In this document: positions 28,101 to 43,100 of the stretch, piece by piece
How the letters are laid out: each line of letters begins with the position of its first letter
Numbering within the stretch: position 1 is the stretch's first letter
The notes under the pieces: model-generated
What the model saw: only the letters and a program-made list of their open reading frames with translations
Told to the model about the DNA's origin: nothing
Databases searched by the model: none
DNA from: Eopsaltria australis
Lineage: Eukaryota; Chordata; Aves; Passeriformes; Petroicidae
Direction of reading: 5' to 3'
NCBI GenBank assembly: GCA_034509425.1
Contig: JAVTVJ010000994.1
Span: 186,001-250,000 of the forward strand
Length of the DNA stretch: 64,000 nt
Translations under genes and position numbers: made by a program

Positions 28101-31100
28101 AATCAAAGATTTATCATCCTCCAGCTACCTTGCTGCATAACCAGACACGGACAACGCAATTTCCCCAACTTTTATTGGACTTAAATTTTTTCCTCCACAT
28201 CATCCCGAATATTTCTTACCAAATAATCAATCACCTCCCTAATCCCCTAGACAGGGATGCTGGCTTTGGAGACAGCCCTGCTAGAACCCCCCTTCAGCTG
28301 AACCTGCCTACAACACACACGGGAGGTCTTTAAAGATTATGTAAATCTCTTTAAAAACTCCACAACATATGCTAATGTGCATCATTTCAATGAGGTATCC
28401 TCTCCTCCCAGGCTGCCCGAGATGAAGGGCCTGTCACAGCTTTGCATCCCTAATCCACAACATTCCCAGCAGGGAGAAGGTGCCAACACCCATCGGCTGT
28501 GGGGAGAGGGGGTGGACACGTTCCCAAGGGGCGTAACTGAGACAGGGTGGCCCCAGAGAGTGCTCACAGCCTCCTGGAGCCACTGTGCACACCCAGAAAC
28601 CCAGAAAAGCACTTTTCCTCGACCCTGGGAAGCTGTGGCTGCTCCTGTGTGGGACCATGGCACCCACGAGCAGCGTGGGACAGCCCCACCTAGCACGGGA
28701 AATTCCTAAAATCCAGAGGGATTGCCACAAGCTGGTTTGGGGGGCAGGGAATGCCATACTGTACCTCCAGCCCTTCTTCTTCAGGATGTTCCCCAGGATG
28801 ACCTCGGCCCTGTGGGAAGAGCCCAGCGTGAGGGAGGCAGGGGATGCTCAATGCCACCACCACGGCCACCACCCAGCCCAGCCTGCAGCTCCGCCTCCCC
28901 TCCCCAGTGACCCCAGACTGGGACAGACCCCTCCATCCATCAGCCCAAAGCCTCTTGTCCCCCCTCTGCCCCTGCCCAGACCCCTCCTGGCTGACCCTGC
29001 TCTGCTCCCCCAGCAGGACACGCTGTCCCAGCCCTGTAAATCACCCCAATCCCATTTGTCAGGGGTGATGTTTTGCCACCCCACAGTGGCTCTGAGAGCA
29101 GCCTGAGCTCCTCTGCAGCCAGAGTGGTTCCCCTGGGATCCGTGCCCGGAGCTGTCACAGCCCCTGGCCATCCATCACCATTAAGAGCGGCACTGAATTT
29201 TCATTTATTCAGGATATTTTTCTCCCTGTGCCGACAGCAAGAGGCACAAGTGATGCACTCCAGCCTCTGCTGGGGACAAGAGGCTTTGTGTTAATTTATT
29301 GGGGTTTATTTGATGCGTGCTTCAAACACAAAGCTTTTCCTTTCCCACTCAGGGATGGAGCAGCTTTCCAAGCACGCCCGGAGCTCGATCCATCAGGAGG
29401 GAGGAGCAGAGAGCCCAGGGGAGCCCAGGGGAGCCCAGAGGAGCGCAGGGCCCTGGCAGGGGGGTTGGACCCAGCTGTCCCAGCCCTTTCCAGGCACAGC
29501 CCTGCCCTGGGGGCACGAGGGTCACTCACTTGCCGGCCGCGTACACCTCGGCCGTGTCGAACAGGTTCACGCCGCTCTCGTAGGCAATGGTCATCAGCTG
29601 CTCGGCCACCTGGGGAGGCAGGGATGGACAGGACAGGGGTGAAAAACCCCGTCCTAAACCAGCAGGGAAAATCGCACACCAGGCTCCAGCCCCTGTGACA
29701 GCCCCTGTCCAGGGGGCCCCTCCGACAGGGCACCCAGGGAGGGAGAGACACCAAAACACAGATTTACATCAACTTCCCTCAGACCCAGCCTGGCAGGAAT
29801 TAATCTCCTCTCACAGGAGCTTTCCATCAGGAAGGCAGCCAAGGATTTAATAGGGTTACAGGAGATACTCTGCAAATCTCGAGTTTAACACGGAACGGGG
29901 GCAGTTTAACATTCTCCTGGCTGCCTGCCAGCTCGTCCTGCAGCTCTCCAGAGACGCCGTGGGGTTTGCAAATGCCTGAAGGTCACTTTGTGGCAGTCCC
30001 AGAGGGGTCTCGGGGGTCCTGCTGCTCCCTGGGGATGCTGCACCCCGATGGGGTGAAAGATCTGGCTCAGCATCCCCAGGGAGGGCATCGCTGTGCTCCT
30101 GTCCTCCACGTGTGACCCCTGAGCATGGAATTACCCTGAGCAAGGAGGGCAGGAGAGCCAGGGAGCAAAACAAAGCATCAAAACAAGCCTGGACCCACCA
30201 TCAGAACATCCCATAATGCCGTGAGATGGGATCAAAGCTGGGGATCCACAGGATCAAAGCCAGGAATCAAAACTGGGGATGCACAGGATCAAAGCTGGGG
30301 ATCCACCGGGATCAAAACTGGGGATGCACAGGATCAAAGCTGGGGATCCACCGGGATCAAAGCTGGGGATCCACTGGGATCAAAGCTGGGGATCAAAGCT
30401 GGGATGCACGGGATCAAAACTGGGGATGCACAGGATCAAAGCTGGGGATCCACCAGTGAGACCGTGAAAGATCAAGTGAACTTAAAGGAAAAACCCTCTG
30501 AATTCAGGCTCCTGAGCTCCTTTCCTCCCGCCAATTATTCTGGGGGTTATTCCACGCCCTGGGGCAGACAGCTGCTCTCCCCTGGCACTCACATCTGTGC
30601 CATACCTGGGTGGAGGGGAGCCCAGTGCAGCCCAGAGCTCCAGGGTGATTCCCTGGCATCAGGAGCCATCTGCTCCAGGAAAAAGCACGGAGGGACCTCG
30701 AGCTCATTTTCATTTGTTTCAGCTCATTATGTCAAAAATAAATCACCTCTGTAAGCCCAGCCCCTGCCTGGATGTACGAGTGTTGCCCATTACATCCACA
30801 CACAGAAATAATTCCCAATTTCCACTGCAGGAGCGGTGCCACTGCCCAGGGGAAGGAGGGGACAGCACAGGATAGGAGATGGCCCTGAGGGGTCCATGGG
30901 GCTTATCAGAGTCCATCTCTAGAAATGCCAGCTTCATTAGGGGCTGTGGCAGAGCTCTGTGCAGTGGCTCGCTGCTCTCACTGTGCAGGAAGGTTCCAGG
31001 AGCCGCAATTTCATTAAAAAATATCCCAGAGCAGGGTTTGTTCCCTGCTTTGGACTGACACAGAGCAGCACTCACCTCATCTGAGATCTGACCTCCAAAG

Positions 31101-34100
31101 GTGACCCAGGTTCCTGGAAAAAACAAAATCATCTGTTACTACAAGAGGGTTTTGACATCAAAAATGAGACTTCACTGAAATTCCCTGTGGGATTAATTTG
31201 GTTTAAAACGGGGTGAACTGGCTGAGGGATGGTGCAGCCCCAAGAGAGAGCTCTTGCAGCTGGGCAGGATGGGGCTGGCACCTTCTCCCAGGGTGGGACT
31301 GGCGCAGGGAGCTGCTCAGGGGATGCTGGGCTGCCAAAATACAGAGCTGAATTCCAATCATGGAATGGTTTGAGTTGGAAGAGACCTTAAAGAACACCCA
31401 GTGCCACCCCCTGTCACCGGCAGGGACACCTTCCCTATCCTAGGGTACTCCAAGCCCAGTCTAACCTAGCCTTTGGCCCTGAAATCTGAATTTCTTTCCA
31501 AACCAGAAGTCATTTTCCAAGGCTTCCATTTGACAAATTGGAAAAAATTTGTGATGCTGCCACGGCACATCATTTGGGGAATGAAAACCTCCTTAAATAT
31601 GTACTTGAGCATTTAGCATCCTGCAAGTCAAAATTAGCATTAAAAAAAAAAAAGAAAAGACACAAAAAAGAGAAATATTTCTTCTGACAGGAAAGATTTC
31701 CAACCCAAAGTGACTCTTCCCGGGGAATTTTCCATGAAGCCAAAGTCCAGTGCTGAGGGGCAGTGCTTTCCCTAGGCTGGCTCCTAAAGCAGCTGCAGTT
31801 TAGGCTCAGTTCTGACTCTGGTCTATTATTAGGAAAACTTGGAGCAGTGTTTCTTTATGATCATTGCTTGAAAAAAATATAAAATAAAATATCCTGTGGT
31901 GGAAGCAGTGTGTGGATTTAACTGTATCATAAAACAGTTTGGGTTAGAAGGGACCTTTAAAGTTCAGCAGGTCCAACCCCCAGGAGTTCCTATAGAAACT
32001 TTATTTCCTATATATTATATGCATATATTTATTTTGGGAATACATATTTCCCCAGGCAGTGGGGAAGAGGCAGCAGGGAGCTGGGGAAGCAGCAGGGCGC
32101 TCATGGACAGCAATGCCAGGGCTGTGCCACCCCTGTGCCTTCTGCCAGCCTGGCACAACGTCCCCTGGAGCCCCAGCACAGCTTCTCCTCACACTCCTCG
32201 AGAGCTCCACACAGAAATTCACATGCACAGAAATTCGGGTGACACTCACTGAATGAAAGGGGCAGAGCTCTCGAGGCTCTCTCAGAACTCCCCAGAACTG
32301 AAAATTCTGGCTTATGGAGGGATGCTTCAAGGAGGGCAGGGGGGTTCAGGCTCCAAGCTGGAAAATCCAGTGAGATTTCCCCATCCCTGGCAGTGCCCAA
32401 GGCCAGGCTGGAGCAGCCTGGGACAGTGGAAGGTGCCCCTGCCATGGCAGGGGTGGCACTGGGGGAGTCCCTCCCAACCCAACCCAACCCGTGTGTGACC
32501 CAGGATTTGAACAGGACAGACCCTGCAGTGCCAGGGCCAAGCTCTGATACTGCAAAGGGGCAGAAATTCCACATTCCCTGCCTGCCTGCGCTTGAAAAGA
32601 TGCATAAGATGCTCCCAGATGCTCATCAAAGAGGGATGGGGTCCCTGGGTGCCAGGACATGAACCCCGAGCAGCTTTGATCAGCCCTGCTCAGAGCACAG
32701 CCACAGCCCTCAGCTCTGCCAGCTCAGTCTTTCTCCCTTTCCCTCAAAAAAAAAGGTCAGGCTGAATTTTTTAATCCGTCAGGTTTCTCTGAGTGCAAAT
32801 AAAGCTATTTAAAGATGCACCAAGTGTGAGTTCAAACTGCAACTCCTGACTTCCTGCTGAACAGCCCGAGCTGGAAAAGCCAAGTTTGCCACAGATCAGA
32901 GACAAAATGGAAATTAAATAAATGAGCAAAGAGCACACATTTTCTGGCTAATTTTGTATTTTCTTCAGCTCTGTAAGGACGATAATAATGGGGCAGGAAT
33001 ACCCCTGCTCCACCTTGCTGGCTACAGACTCAGGAGAGGGATTTTCTCTTATTATTGGAGTTCAAATGCTCTGGTCCTGCACAACAAAGATAAAACTGAA
33101 ACCTGTTTTCATTTTGTCTTTAAGCTTCTTCATGAAGATAAAAAAATAACCAAATGAAGGCTGATTTCCATGTTAAAGCTTCGGAGGTGTTATTTTTACA
33201 GGAATACATTAAAACATGTTTGTACCAAAAAATGGGTTGAGACTGTTTATCTCAAAGTGATTTTTTTCTTTCTTTCTTTCACATAAGCAGCACACAGGTG
33301 CACAGGTGAGAGGGAAGGGAATTATTCATCCTCCCCACATCCTCCCAAAATCCACCTTCTGACACAAACCACGTCCCACTGAGTGACCACGTGCTCAGAG
33401 CTTTGGGCACAGGGGAGAGCTCACAATGCCTCAAATGAGAAAAACAAGCACCTTAAAGCTCTTTAAATGCAAGGAATAAATACCTGTGGTGCTGGACAGC
33501 CCTGCCTGAGGTGCTCCTGTGTCCACCCCATGCTCCCTGGGGGACACCAGGGGCTGGGGACAGGAGCAGCAGCACATGGGTGGAGAATCCAAGGGGTCTT
33601 TTTTTTTTTTTCCATGATCATCCCAAAAAGCAGGCAGGGATGGGAGTTTTGGCTCAGCAAGGTGAGCTCTAAAGCATTAGGTGTGTCTGGGGAAGGGAGG
33701 GGCTCTGATGCAGGAGTCAGGGCACGGAAGGCACCCCCAGCCACAGCAGAGGCTGAGTGTGGCACAGGCTGATCCACTCCCTCTGGAAATTAAATTTAAA
33801 AAGCAAAGAAAAGCACAAGGCACATTTGGCATTTCAAACAACACCCAAGGATGATTCACAACCTCAGCCAACACACTTATTCGGGAAGAAAAATACACTG
33901 GAGAAAGAGATATATTTTTAAAATTGCTCCTTTTGCCCTTCCCAAATCACTGTCTCTCTCTCTCTCTCACCTATCCCAGCTCTCAGGGTTTAGAAAGGCA
34001 TCCCCTGCCCCAGGACTGGGGGCAGACAAACCTCCCACTGCTGCCCCTTGCCCCTCACCCTGCTCCCTTCTGCCTTGAAAATCAGTTTTCCAGCTGGAGA

Positions 34101-37100
34101 TCCTCACCTTTAGCAGGAATTTCTGCCCTAAGCCCGGGTCTGGCTCTGTTTCCCTCACACTGGGAGCCCAGCAGGGAGTGGTGCTCAGTGCACAGCACAC
34201 CCCAGCCCTGGGCTGTGCCACTGCCAGCACAAATGTCACCTCTGCAGGGCCAAAGGGCTCCTGGCTGAGCCCCACAGCCCATCCTGCTGCCAGTCCATAG
34301 GTCCCTGTCCTGCTGCCACCCCCTGGGTCCCTGTCCTGCTCCTGCCAGGGATGGTGCCACACAGAGCTCTGACACGCGGGGCTGGAGCTGAGCCAGGGCT
34401 GGCTGGGCCAAATCTTCTCCCAGAGCCAAGACCAAGGGCAGCAGCAGCACCTGATCCCTCTGGGCTCACAAAACACCCATTTTTGTAGCCAACTCCCAGT
34501 TTTAGTCCACGGGATTGGGATGGCTTCTTTTGTCCTGCTCATTTCCCTGCAGTCAGGGCTCAGAGGGTGATTCAACAGGAATCCACAGGCAGGGTCCACC
34601 CTGAACTGAACACATGAAAAACGTGACCTTGTCCTTCCCTGGAATCACAAGCACATTTTGGGTCCAGCACCAAGGAAGGAGCCTCACAGCAGCCCAGGCT
34701 CAGGCTGTGCAGAGCCTTAGTTAAACCTCAATTAAACTCATCAAAGGAGGAGTTGAAGGCTCAGCCCAGGCAGGAGCAGGGCTCAGCTCTAGGATGCTCC
34801 CAGGGAAGCTCATCCTGGCTGAGCAGTACCAGCCCCGTGGGAGCTCCAGGAACCCAGGAATGATGCTCAGCCACTGCTCCGAGGGGCTCAGGGCCCTCCC
34901 CCAATTTCCCTGCCTGGGAAACACTGCCGGCACCTCTGGCAGCACAGGCAGGACCCAGCAGAGAAGCTCCGTCCCACGTGAGCCGGGAGGAGCAGGACTC
35001 ATTAAAGGGTCCCCGCTGCCTCAGCCCTGCCCACCTTTGATTTCTGCCCCACTTCCCATTCTCCTCCACCTTTTCATCCTGCAGGATGGAGCACACTCCC
35101 ACCTTGCTGAGAGTTTGCAAGGCTTTTGAGGAAGACTGCTGAGCCTTCAGAAACTTTAGTGAGCCCTAAATTAGATTTTCATGCTGCAGAGAACACAGGG
35201 AAACACATTTATCTTTTGGGGAACTGCAAGAGAGGAGCCATTTAGGGAAGTCACGTAAGGCAGCACTCGGAGCAGACACCTGATGGATCTGCAGAGGGAG
35301 GGGTGGGACAAGGGAGTGGCTTTTAACTGAAAGAGAGGAGATTTAGATCAGATATCGGGAAGGAATTGTTCCCTGGGAGGGTGGGGAGGCCCTGGCACAG
35401 GGTGCCCAGAGAAGCTGTGGCTGCCCCTGGATCCCTGGCAGTGCCCAAGCCCAGGTTGGACACTGGGGCTTGGGGCAGCCTGGGACAGTGCAAGGCATCC
35501 CTGCCATGGCAGGGAGAGAGCAGGATGAGCTTTAAGGTCCTTCCAACCCAGAATAATCATCCAAAACAGAAGGTGCTGTGCTGCAGGATGAACACCTGCA
35601 CATTCCAGGGAGTTTCTGGGTTTCTCCAGCTCCCCTCTCCCTGCACACAGGGCAGGGGCTGCAGGGCTGGCAGTGCTGGAGCAGGAGGAGGTGCCCAGCA
35701 GCCTCCCCAGCCCCCTGCTCCCTGCACAGCTGCACTCACAAAGGCTCAGTATATTTAGATGCTGCTGCAGTTCCACCCGCTCAAAATCAAAGAAAACCTC
35801 TTCAAAACTGGTTTGCTTTTTTCTTCTTTTCCTGCTGCTGCTTCCTTTCCGTGGCTTTTCTCCTCCACCACAGTAGCAGCGCTTGGGGAAGCTGTGAGGC
35901 TGATAAATAAAACCTCTGCACAGACAGGATGAGTCCTTTCCAAGGCTGGGGCTATTTTAACCAGAAGAGCTCTTGGCAGAACAGACCTTCTGTCTCTGTC
36001 TTGTGGCACAGGGTGACTTTCACAATTCCCAATTTAAAACCAAATCCCAATGAATGTTGGAAGAATGGGCTGAGCCCTGCCCTGTGAGCAGCCAGCCCTG
36101 GCAGGGGTGGGGTTGGGAGGGTCCCACAGGTACCAGAGGCAGAGCCCAGGTCCTCACCTGCTCCTCACCCACCTCAGCTGGATCCTGGCAATGCTCAGCC
36201 TTCATCCATAGCACCCGGGCAGGTAACCCCCCTCAAACTCATCCCAAACACTCTCTGCTCTCACAAGCTCCAGGTTTCCAACAAACAGCCCCAAAACCTT
36301 GTTCTTCTGTCTGAACAACCTGAGCAGAATAATCACAGAATCATGGGATGGTTTGGGATGGAAGGACCTTTAAGCTCGTCCCATTCCACCCCTGCCTTGG
36401 GCAGGGACACCTTCCATGTTTCTCTGACCTAATAACAATAGAATTGTTAAATTATATTATTACTGGACATCTCAAGGAAAATTCCAGTAACTACCACCCC
36501 AAACTGCACCCAGGATGGAAATTTCCTGATGACTAAAGCCAAGCATCCCATTGTGAGTCCACAGACAGCAGTGTTTCCCTGAACTGTTTCACAGGTTTAT
36601 AGTTTGGTACAGACTCCTTGGATCTGTGTGTACATCAATGGATTTAAATACTCTGAGTAAGTGCAGCATGAATGTTGCCATCTTAAATTCATAATTAGCT
36701 TAGATTCATAATTAAGCTTCTGTTGTGCTTATAGCAAATCCTATTGAGTCACTTGATAAATGCTAAATTAGTCAACTGATTAGGCACTGCTATTGTTGTG
36801 TTGATTGAGCATTGCTAAATCCTTCAGACCTAAAGCTCTGCTCCAGTCTGAGGCTGAGCTTGGCACTGGGACTGCTCTGAACCCCAGGATTCAATGGGAG
36901 GGTCTCCTTCCCCCTCTGCACCCCCACCCTTCTGTGTCCCAGCATCCCCTTAAACCACTGCACACTGATTTGAACCTGAATCTCCTTCATCTGCTCTGTC
37001 TACACAGCAATAAAATAAGCTGTGCCATCAAACTCTACGATTTCATGGATTTATATTAAACCTGCTGATACCTTTCTCAGTGATTCTTCAGGCAACCTGC

Positions 37101-40100
37101 AGTGGTGCCTCCATCTCCCTGTGGCCCCAGACCAAGGAACGGGGCTTGAGGGGCTCTGGCAGAGAAGAACATCCATCCTTGGGAGCTTCCTGCACATCCT
37201 GGGGGCTTCAGGCTCCTGCTGCTCAGCCTGGCACCGTGACAGGAGCTCACGGTGAGCAAACAGCCCTTGGTTTCCATCACCAAACTCAGATCTCTGTGTT
37301 TCAGGCGCGCTCCGTGTGTGGCTGAGCTGCCAGTGGAGCATTTCTCGCCTGAGTGGAGCCATCAGGAGCTCTCTCACACGAGCTGAGCAGCACCAGCACC
37401 CCCAGGGCCAGCCCTGCCCCAGCCCACAGAGGCTGTTCCTGAGAAAACAGGGAGGGGATGAAATACTGAGAAGGAATTCTGTGGTTCTGGAGCCAGTGTG
37501 GAGTGGGGATAACAAGGCACATGGAATGGAATGGAATGGAATGGAATGGAATGGAATGGAATGGAATGGAATGGAATGGAGCTCTGCCCCAGCCCAGGCT
37601 GGCCTTCCAGGCTCCTGGGGACACACCCCTCACAAGGACTGGGCAGGATTGGAGGATTTTACATCCCAAACCCTCACACAGCTCCCCTGGAGGGCAGGAA
37701 GAGGCCAGAGGTACTCACCCAACCCCAGGCACGATACTCTCAGCCCGGACTTGCCCAGGTTTCTGGAAGGAAAAGAAAATAATTAGAAAATACAGTTCAG
37801 CCCTGAAGGACCACACAACCCCATGGGAAACCAGCAGCTGGAGAAGACAAGCCACTGCTTTTGTCCAAACCCGGTGTTTTCCTCCAAAAGGGGCAGCAGA
37901 TCCCCTTCTGGGGGATGTGAGCAGCCAGGCTGGGCAAGGGTGGATGTGCTGCCATCCATCCTCCTCTGAGTGCTCAGGGGCTGGGAATAAACCCAGACAC
38001 CTTCAGCTGCACCTCACACCCAGCATCATTTGGGGTCCCACAAATATTCCCTGCACTCTCACAGCATCCCGGAGTGGTTTGGGTGGGAAGGTCCTTACGG
38101 CTTACCCCTGCCATGGGGCAGGATCCAGGTATATCAAATATATAATCAAATTACTGCCCATCTCTCTCCTTCTGCTGCAGAGCACCTCAAACAGTCCCTG
38201 CACTTTCTGAAGCTCCTGGTGAGTTATTTGAAACCAAATGAAACAAAACAGAAGAAAAAGGCCCGCTGGCCCCCGGGCAGGGTCAGGGAAGGGCTTGGAC
38301 AGAACACCCCAGGCTGTGCCCTGTGCTTTCAGCTCATCCCATTTTTCCACTCTGGATTCCCTGGCCATTCCAGATTTTCATTCCTCTGGCACAAATTTCC
38401 CTGTGGAGCGTCCCAGGGAAGCAGCAGGACCAGCCCAACACCAGCCAGAGCTCGGGGCAGGACTGCCCATCCTCCCACCCCTCCAGGACCCCTTAATGCT
38501 CTGCTGCACCCAAAATTTAGCACTGTTAATGGGAATTGAAGATGCTGGGAGACACAGGAGCTTGACCTGCAGGTCTGTTTGAAAAGCTGCAGCTGCATCT
38601 CCAGCCCCACAAGCCCCCAGGCTCCCAGCACAGCTAGGGCAGGCACTGACCTCATTTTTTTTTTCTGTGCTATTTTTTCTTCTTTACTCCTTTTCTATTT
38701 TTCCTTCCCTTTTTTCCCTTTTTATTTTCCCCCAGTCTTTTGAGTGCAAGCACAGCTGCCCACCAAACCAGAACAGACAAATGATGCCCATCCTCCCCAG
38801 CACCACTGGAACCCCTGGGAGGTTCAAAGGCAAAGCCCCAGAGCTGCAGCACCATGGGCAGGAATTCCCAAATTCCAGGTCCATGGGATGGGGATTTCTG
38901 CATTCCTTCAGGACACAGCCCACCCACCCCATTGGAGTCAAGTGCTGCTGTTCATTCCCACACAACTTCCAGTTATTTTATAGGAGAGGGGGTTTTAAAT
39001 CTTATTTCTCACTGATCTGTTCTTTGCTTTTCAAAGTCTGGCTCTGTGAGCACAGCTCAGCCATGAACTCCTCTCTCCACAGAAATATAAATATACATCT
39101 ACAAATACACCCTTTATACATATATATATATATATACACACACTTTATATACATCTCTTTGGATATGTACCTTTAGCTATATGTATATCCATATCCTTTA
39201 ATGTAAATACACACATACACCCTTTAAATCTATATATTCATGGACACACCCTTTATACATACACGCAGATATTCCCAGTGTCTCCATGCAAATACAGATC
39301 CTCTCCATACAGCCCTTTATGTATCCCTATATAAGTGGATTTTTATGGACTCCCAGCGTGAGTGCATCCCTGTGGTGTTTCCCTGCATTTACAGGATTCA
39401 CCCTCCCCCTGGCAGTGGGGTCTGAGCCCAGACCCCAAGGATTGCCCTGTCCCTCCCCAGAGCTCCCCCGTGCCACAAAGGCCATGCCAAGGCTGGGCCC
39501 TCCCCACTCCGGGGAGTTTTTGGGGTAAAACACACCCAGATTTGCTCCAGGGAGTGATACCCAGCTCCGTGAAGAGCCTGCTCAGCCAACAAATCTGGAT
39601 GGAAATGTTGTGTTTGAATTGCCAGAACTCTGCCATTTGCTCAGTGCTCACCTGACCTGGATATCTGGGAAACTGGAAATGCCAAATCCCTGCAGGGCAA
39701 GACCTCTCCCGCAAAGGGAGCTGGGAGGCTGCTGGGCAGGGGGGTTCCTGAGCCTGGGGAGCATCCCCAGGTGTGATCCTATCCCTGGGAATCACCCTTG
39801 GCCACACACCCCAAGGAACAGGAGAGCAGAGAGGCCACAGCAGCCTGGGGAGCCACCACACAGCTGGGAATTGGGTACACTGGGGGTGTCTGGGCCCCAG
39901 CTCAGACCCTGTGCTGTGTCAGAGCTCACAGCCACTGATCCCAGTGCTGGCTCCTCCTGCAGAGCAGGAATTTGTCTGGAATTTGGCATTCAAGACCTGC
40001 CTCTCCTCTGCCTCCCAGAACAGAGGGAACAAACCAACAAAAAACCCACAAAAAGCCACCGAGCAAGTAGTTCTGTGTATCTACAAATACACGAGCAAAT

Positions 40101-43100
40101 ATTTCTGTGTATGTGCAGTGACACGGATCTGGCAGCACCCAGGCGGATGCAGGTGGAGCTAGATCAGACACACAGACAGACAGACACACAGACAGACACA
40201 CAAGTGCCTGGAGCTGCACAACTGCCAAGGAAAATCAATGGGCTGTCTCTAAGTGACGGGGCAGTGAAAGCTTTCTGTGCTTCCCTTGCACCAGTTCCAG
40301 GCTCTGAGACAATGCAGCAGCTCCATCCCTGCAGCTGAGCTGGCAGCAGCTCCACAGAGCCCTGAGGATGGCTGTGATGGGAGAGGGGTTGGAAGGGGTT
40401 GGGAATGGTGATGGGAGCAAATCCCAGTTCATTGGAAGCATCTGCTCTGTGCACAGCTGAGAATCCTCCTGGGAAAGCTGCTGGAGTGCCTGTGCCAGGG
40501 AGCTCAGGGTGTTCACCTGCAGGAGAGAAGGTTCTGGGCTAAAGGGGCTCCAGGAGAGCTGGAGAGGGACTTGGGACAAGGCATGGAGGGACAGGACACA
40601 GGGAATGGCTTCCCAGTGCCAGAGGGCAGGGATGGATGGGATATTGGGCAGGAATTGTTCCCTGGGAGGGTGGGGAGGTCCTGGCACAGGGTGCCCAGAT
40701 TTGCTGTGGCTGCCCCTGGAGCCCTGGCAGTGCCCAAGGCCAGGCTGGACACTGGGGCTGGGAGCAGCCTGGGACAGTGGGAGGTGTCCCTGCCATGGCA
40801 GGAGATGGAATGGGATATTGTTGAATTTCCCTTCCAACCCAACTCATTCCATGACTGATTTTTGGACAGCAGTTACCAGCCTGTGCACAGGGCTGTTGCC
40901 CAGCACTTGCCAGCACCAGGGCGGGAGATGGGTCCCCCTCCCTGGCCCTGAGCACCCCCAGTGGAGGTCCCTGACACCCAGAGCCAGCCCAGCAGAGCCA
41001 TCTGCTGCTGCTCAAGTCCCAGGGGTGTCATTGCACCCCTGAGCCCCAGCTCTGCCTCCCAAACACCCATGTGGCACTTCCACTGCTCCCAGGGGGTCAT
41101 CCTGATGCTACTGAATTCCTTCCAGAAGGAAAATTCCAACTGGAAGGCAGTGCAGCCAGGGGATGGAGTGGCCATTAGAGAGGACAAAGCAGGAGGCTCT
41201 GGTCTCTGAGGATTACTCTTCCCGGCCAAAGCAGCTGATTAAAAGTCAGCTCTGATCCATCCTTTCCTGGATTTTCATTAGCACAGCCATCGTGCTTCTC
41301 CTGCTGAGACTCCCCTGTGCTTTGTAGGCATGGAGCAATGGTTCTGCTCCCAAAAATCACTGCCCAACCCACAGCACACAGAGAGAACCCAGAGTTTTAT
41401 CAGAGTTTATCCGCTGCTGTGCCCGATCCCTCCAGCCACCCTGGTGCCCTTCACACAGCCCCATCCACGGCCTGGAACCACCTCCTTTTCCTTGCCTTTT
41501 TCCCAAACTTGCACCACAAGCAAGGCCTGAAGGTGTTCAACACCTCACCTCTGAGCTCTTCTAAAGCCAAACATCATCACCCTGGTGTGGTGCCCAAAGC
41601 TGGGCTGCAGCAGAGCCTGGCCTGGTCACTGGGGGATGGGATGGGCAAAGGGGCAGGAAGGAGAGGTTTTGGGGCAGAGCCCCTCTCAGTGCCCACAGTG
41701 GAGCTGTACAAACCTCACTGAGGTCACCAAAACCCCCAAGGCAGGACAGTCACAGCCACCTCAGAACGCGGAAGCCACAGGACACTGGTTTATTTTGTGG
41801 AGAGAAGGGACACCCCAATCTTTTTGCTGTTTGTAGCTCTAAGATGTATTTTAAGCTTAACTTCAAATCTTGCAGTCTCCTTCTCCAGGGAGCAGCCTTG
41901 GGACAGGTGAGCGCAGTGTCTGTGTTGTCCTGCCCTGGTGCCTGGCACTGAACAGGGGACAGCAAAAGGTGAGGGGACTTCATCCTCCCTGAGAGCCCAG
42001 CTCTGCAGGTGGGTTTAACTCGGCCCTCCGAGGGCCCAGCTCGAGTTTAACTGGTCCCTGCTTTGCTGGCACGATCCGAGGGTGGCATTTTCCCCGCCCA
42101 GCAGGAGCCGGGGCCGGCACCACGTCCCCGCAGCACCAGCGGCTGTGCCAGATTGGAGCGAGCTCTGAATCACGGCAAACACAGCCTGGAGCCCTGGCAC
42201 GCGGTTAAAAATACCCCGAGCCACCGCAGCAGGGCTGACATTTCCCTTGACTAGGCTTTTCCAAGCGCGGGCACATCATTCCCGAGGGATCCCGGCGGGC
42301 GCGGGGCAGGAGCTCTCCAGGGTGCCGGGGCAGCATCCCCGGCTTGCCAAACCCAGCCAGACCCGCGAGGCAGCGGGGGGGGAAAGGCTGGGAAGGAGCT
42401 GCCAGCACAGTCCAGCCCAGCCCAGGCGGGGATGGATGGCACCTTCCTGCCGGACAGGACTCCCGGGTGGCACAGCCACAGGGCTGTCACCCCTCTGCTC
42501 CAGGACAGCCACAGCCGCGCTCCTCTCGCCACTCCCGTGCCTGCTCCTTCCTCATCCTCATCCTCCTCCATCACCCGCGGGCTCAGAGCCTCCGTGCCCA
42601 GGGATTGCAGGGTTTTTTCCCCGGGATGAGCTCAGGTTTTTGCCTGCTGGGCAGTGTCCCAGGTGGGCACCAGCTCCACAGCTGGAGGGGCCATTCCAGC
42701 TGCACAAAAGCCTGGAAAGCTCTGCTCAACTGCTGCCAGCCCTTCCCAGCCTGCAGCCCAGGGGAAAGCCGTGCCTGGGCTGCAGGTACCACATCCCTGG
42801 GGCTCAAAGGCTCTGATTCACCGTGCCTCTGTGACTCAGTCCCATTTTCCTCGTTTCCAGCAGACACTCGGCTGCTTAGCAGCTCAACCTGGACAGGACC
42901 ACACCTGGCTTCCCACAGACAAACTACAGCCCAAGCCCACCCCAGCACCGAGCCCTCTACACGTGGAAGAAATGCTGCTCAGAAGAGACACTTTAGTCCT
43001 GCTGCAGAGCTGAATAAGCCCCAGTTAATTATTTTGTTAAACGCAATGGGCTCAGGGGTGACACCAGTCCCTGCAGGACAAGGAGGACAAAACTCAGGGC

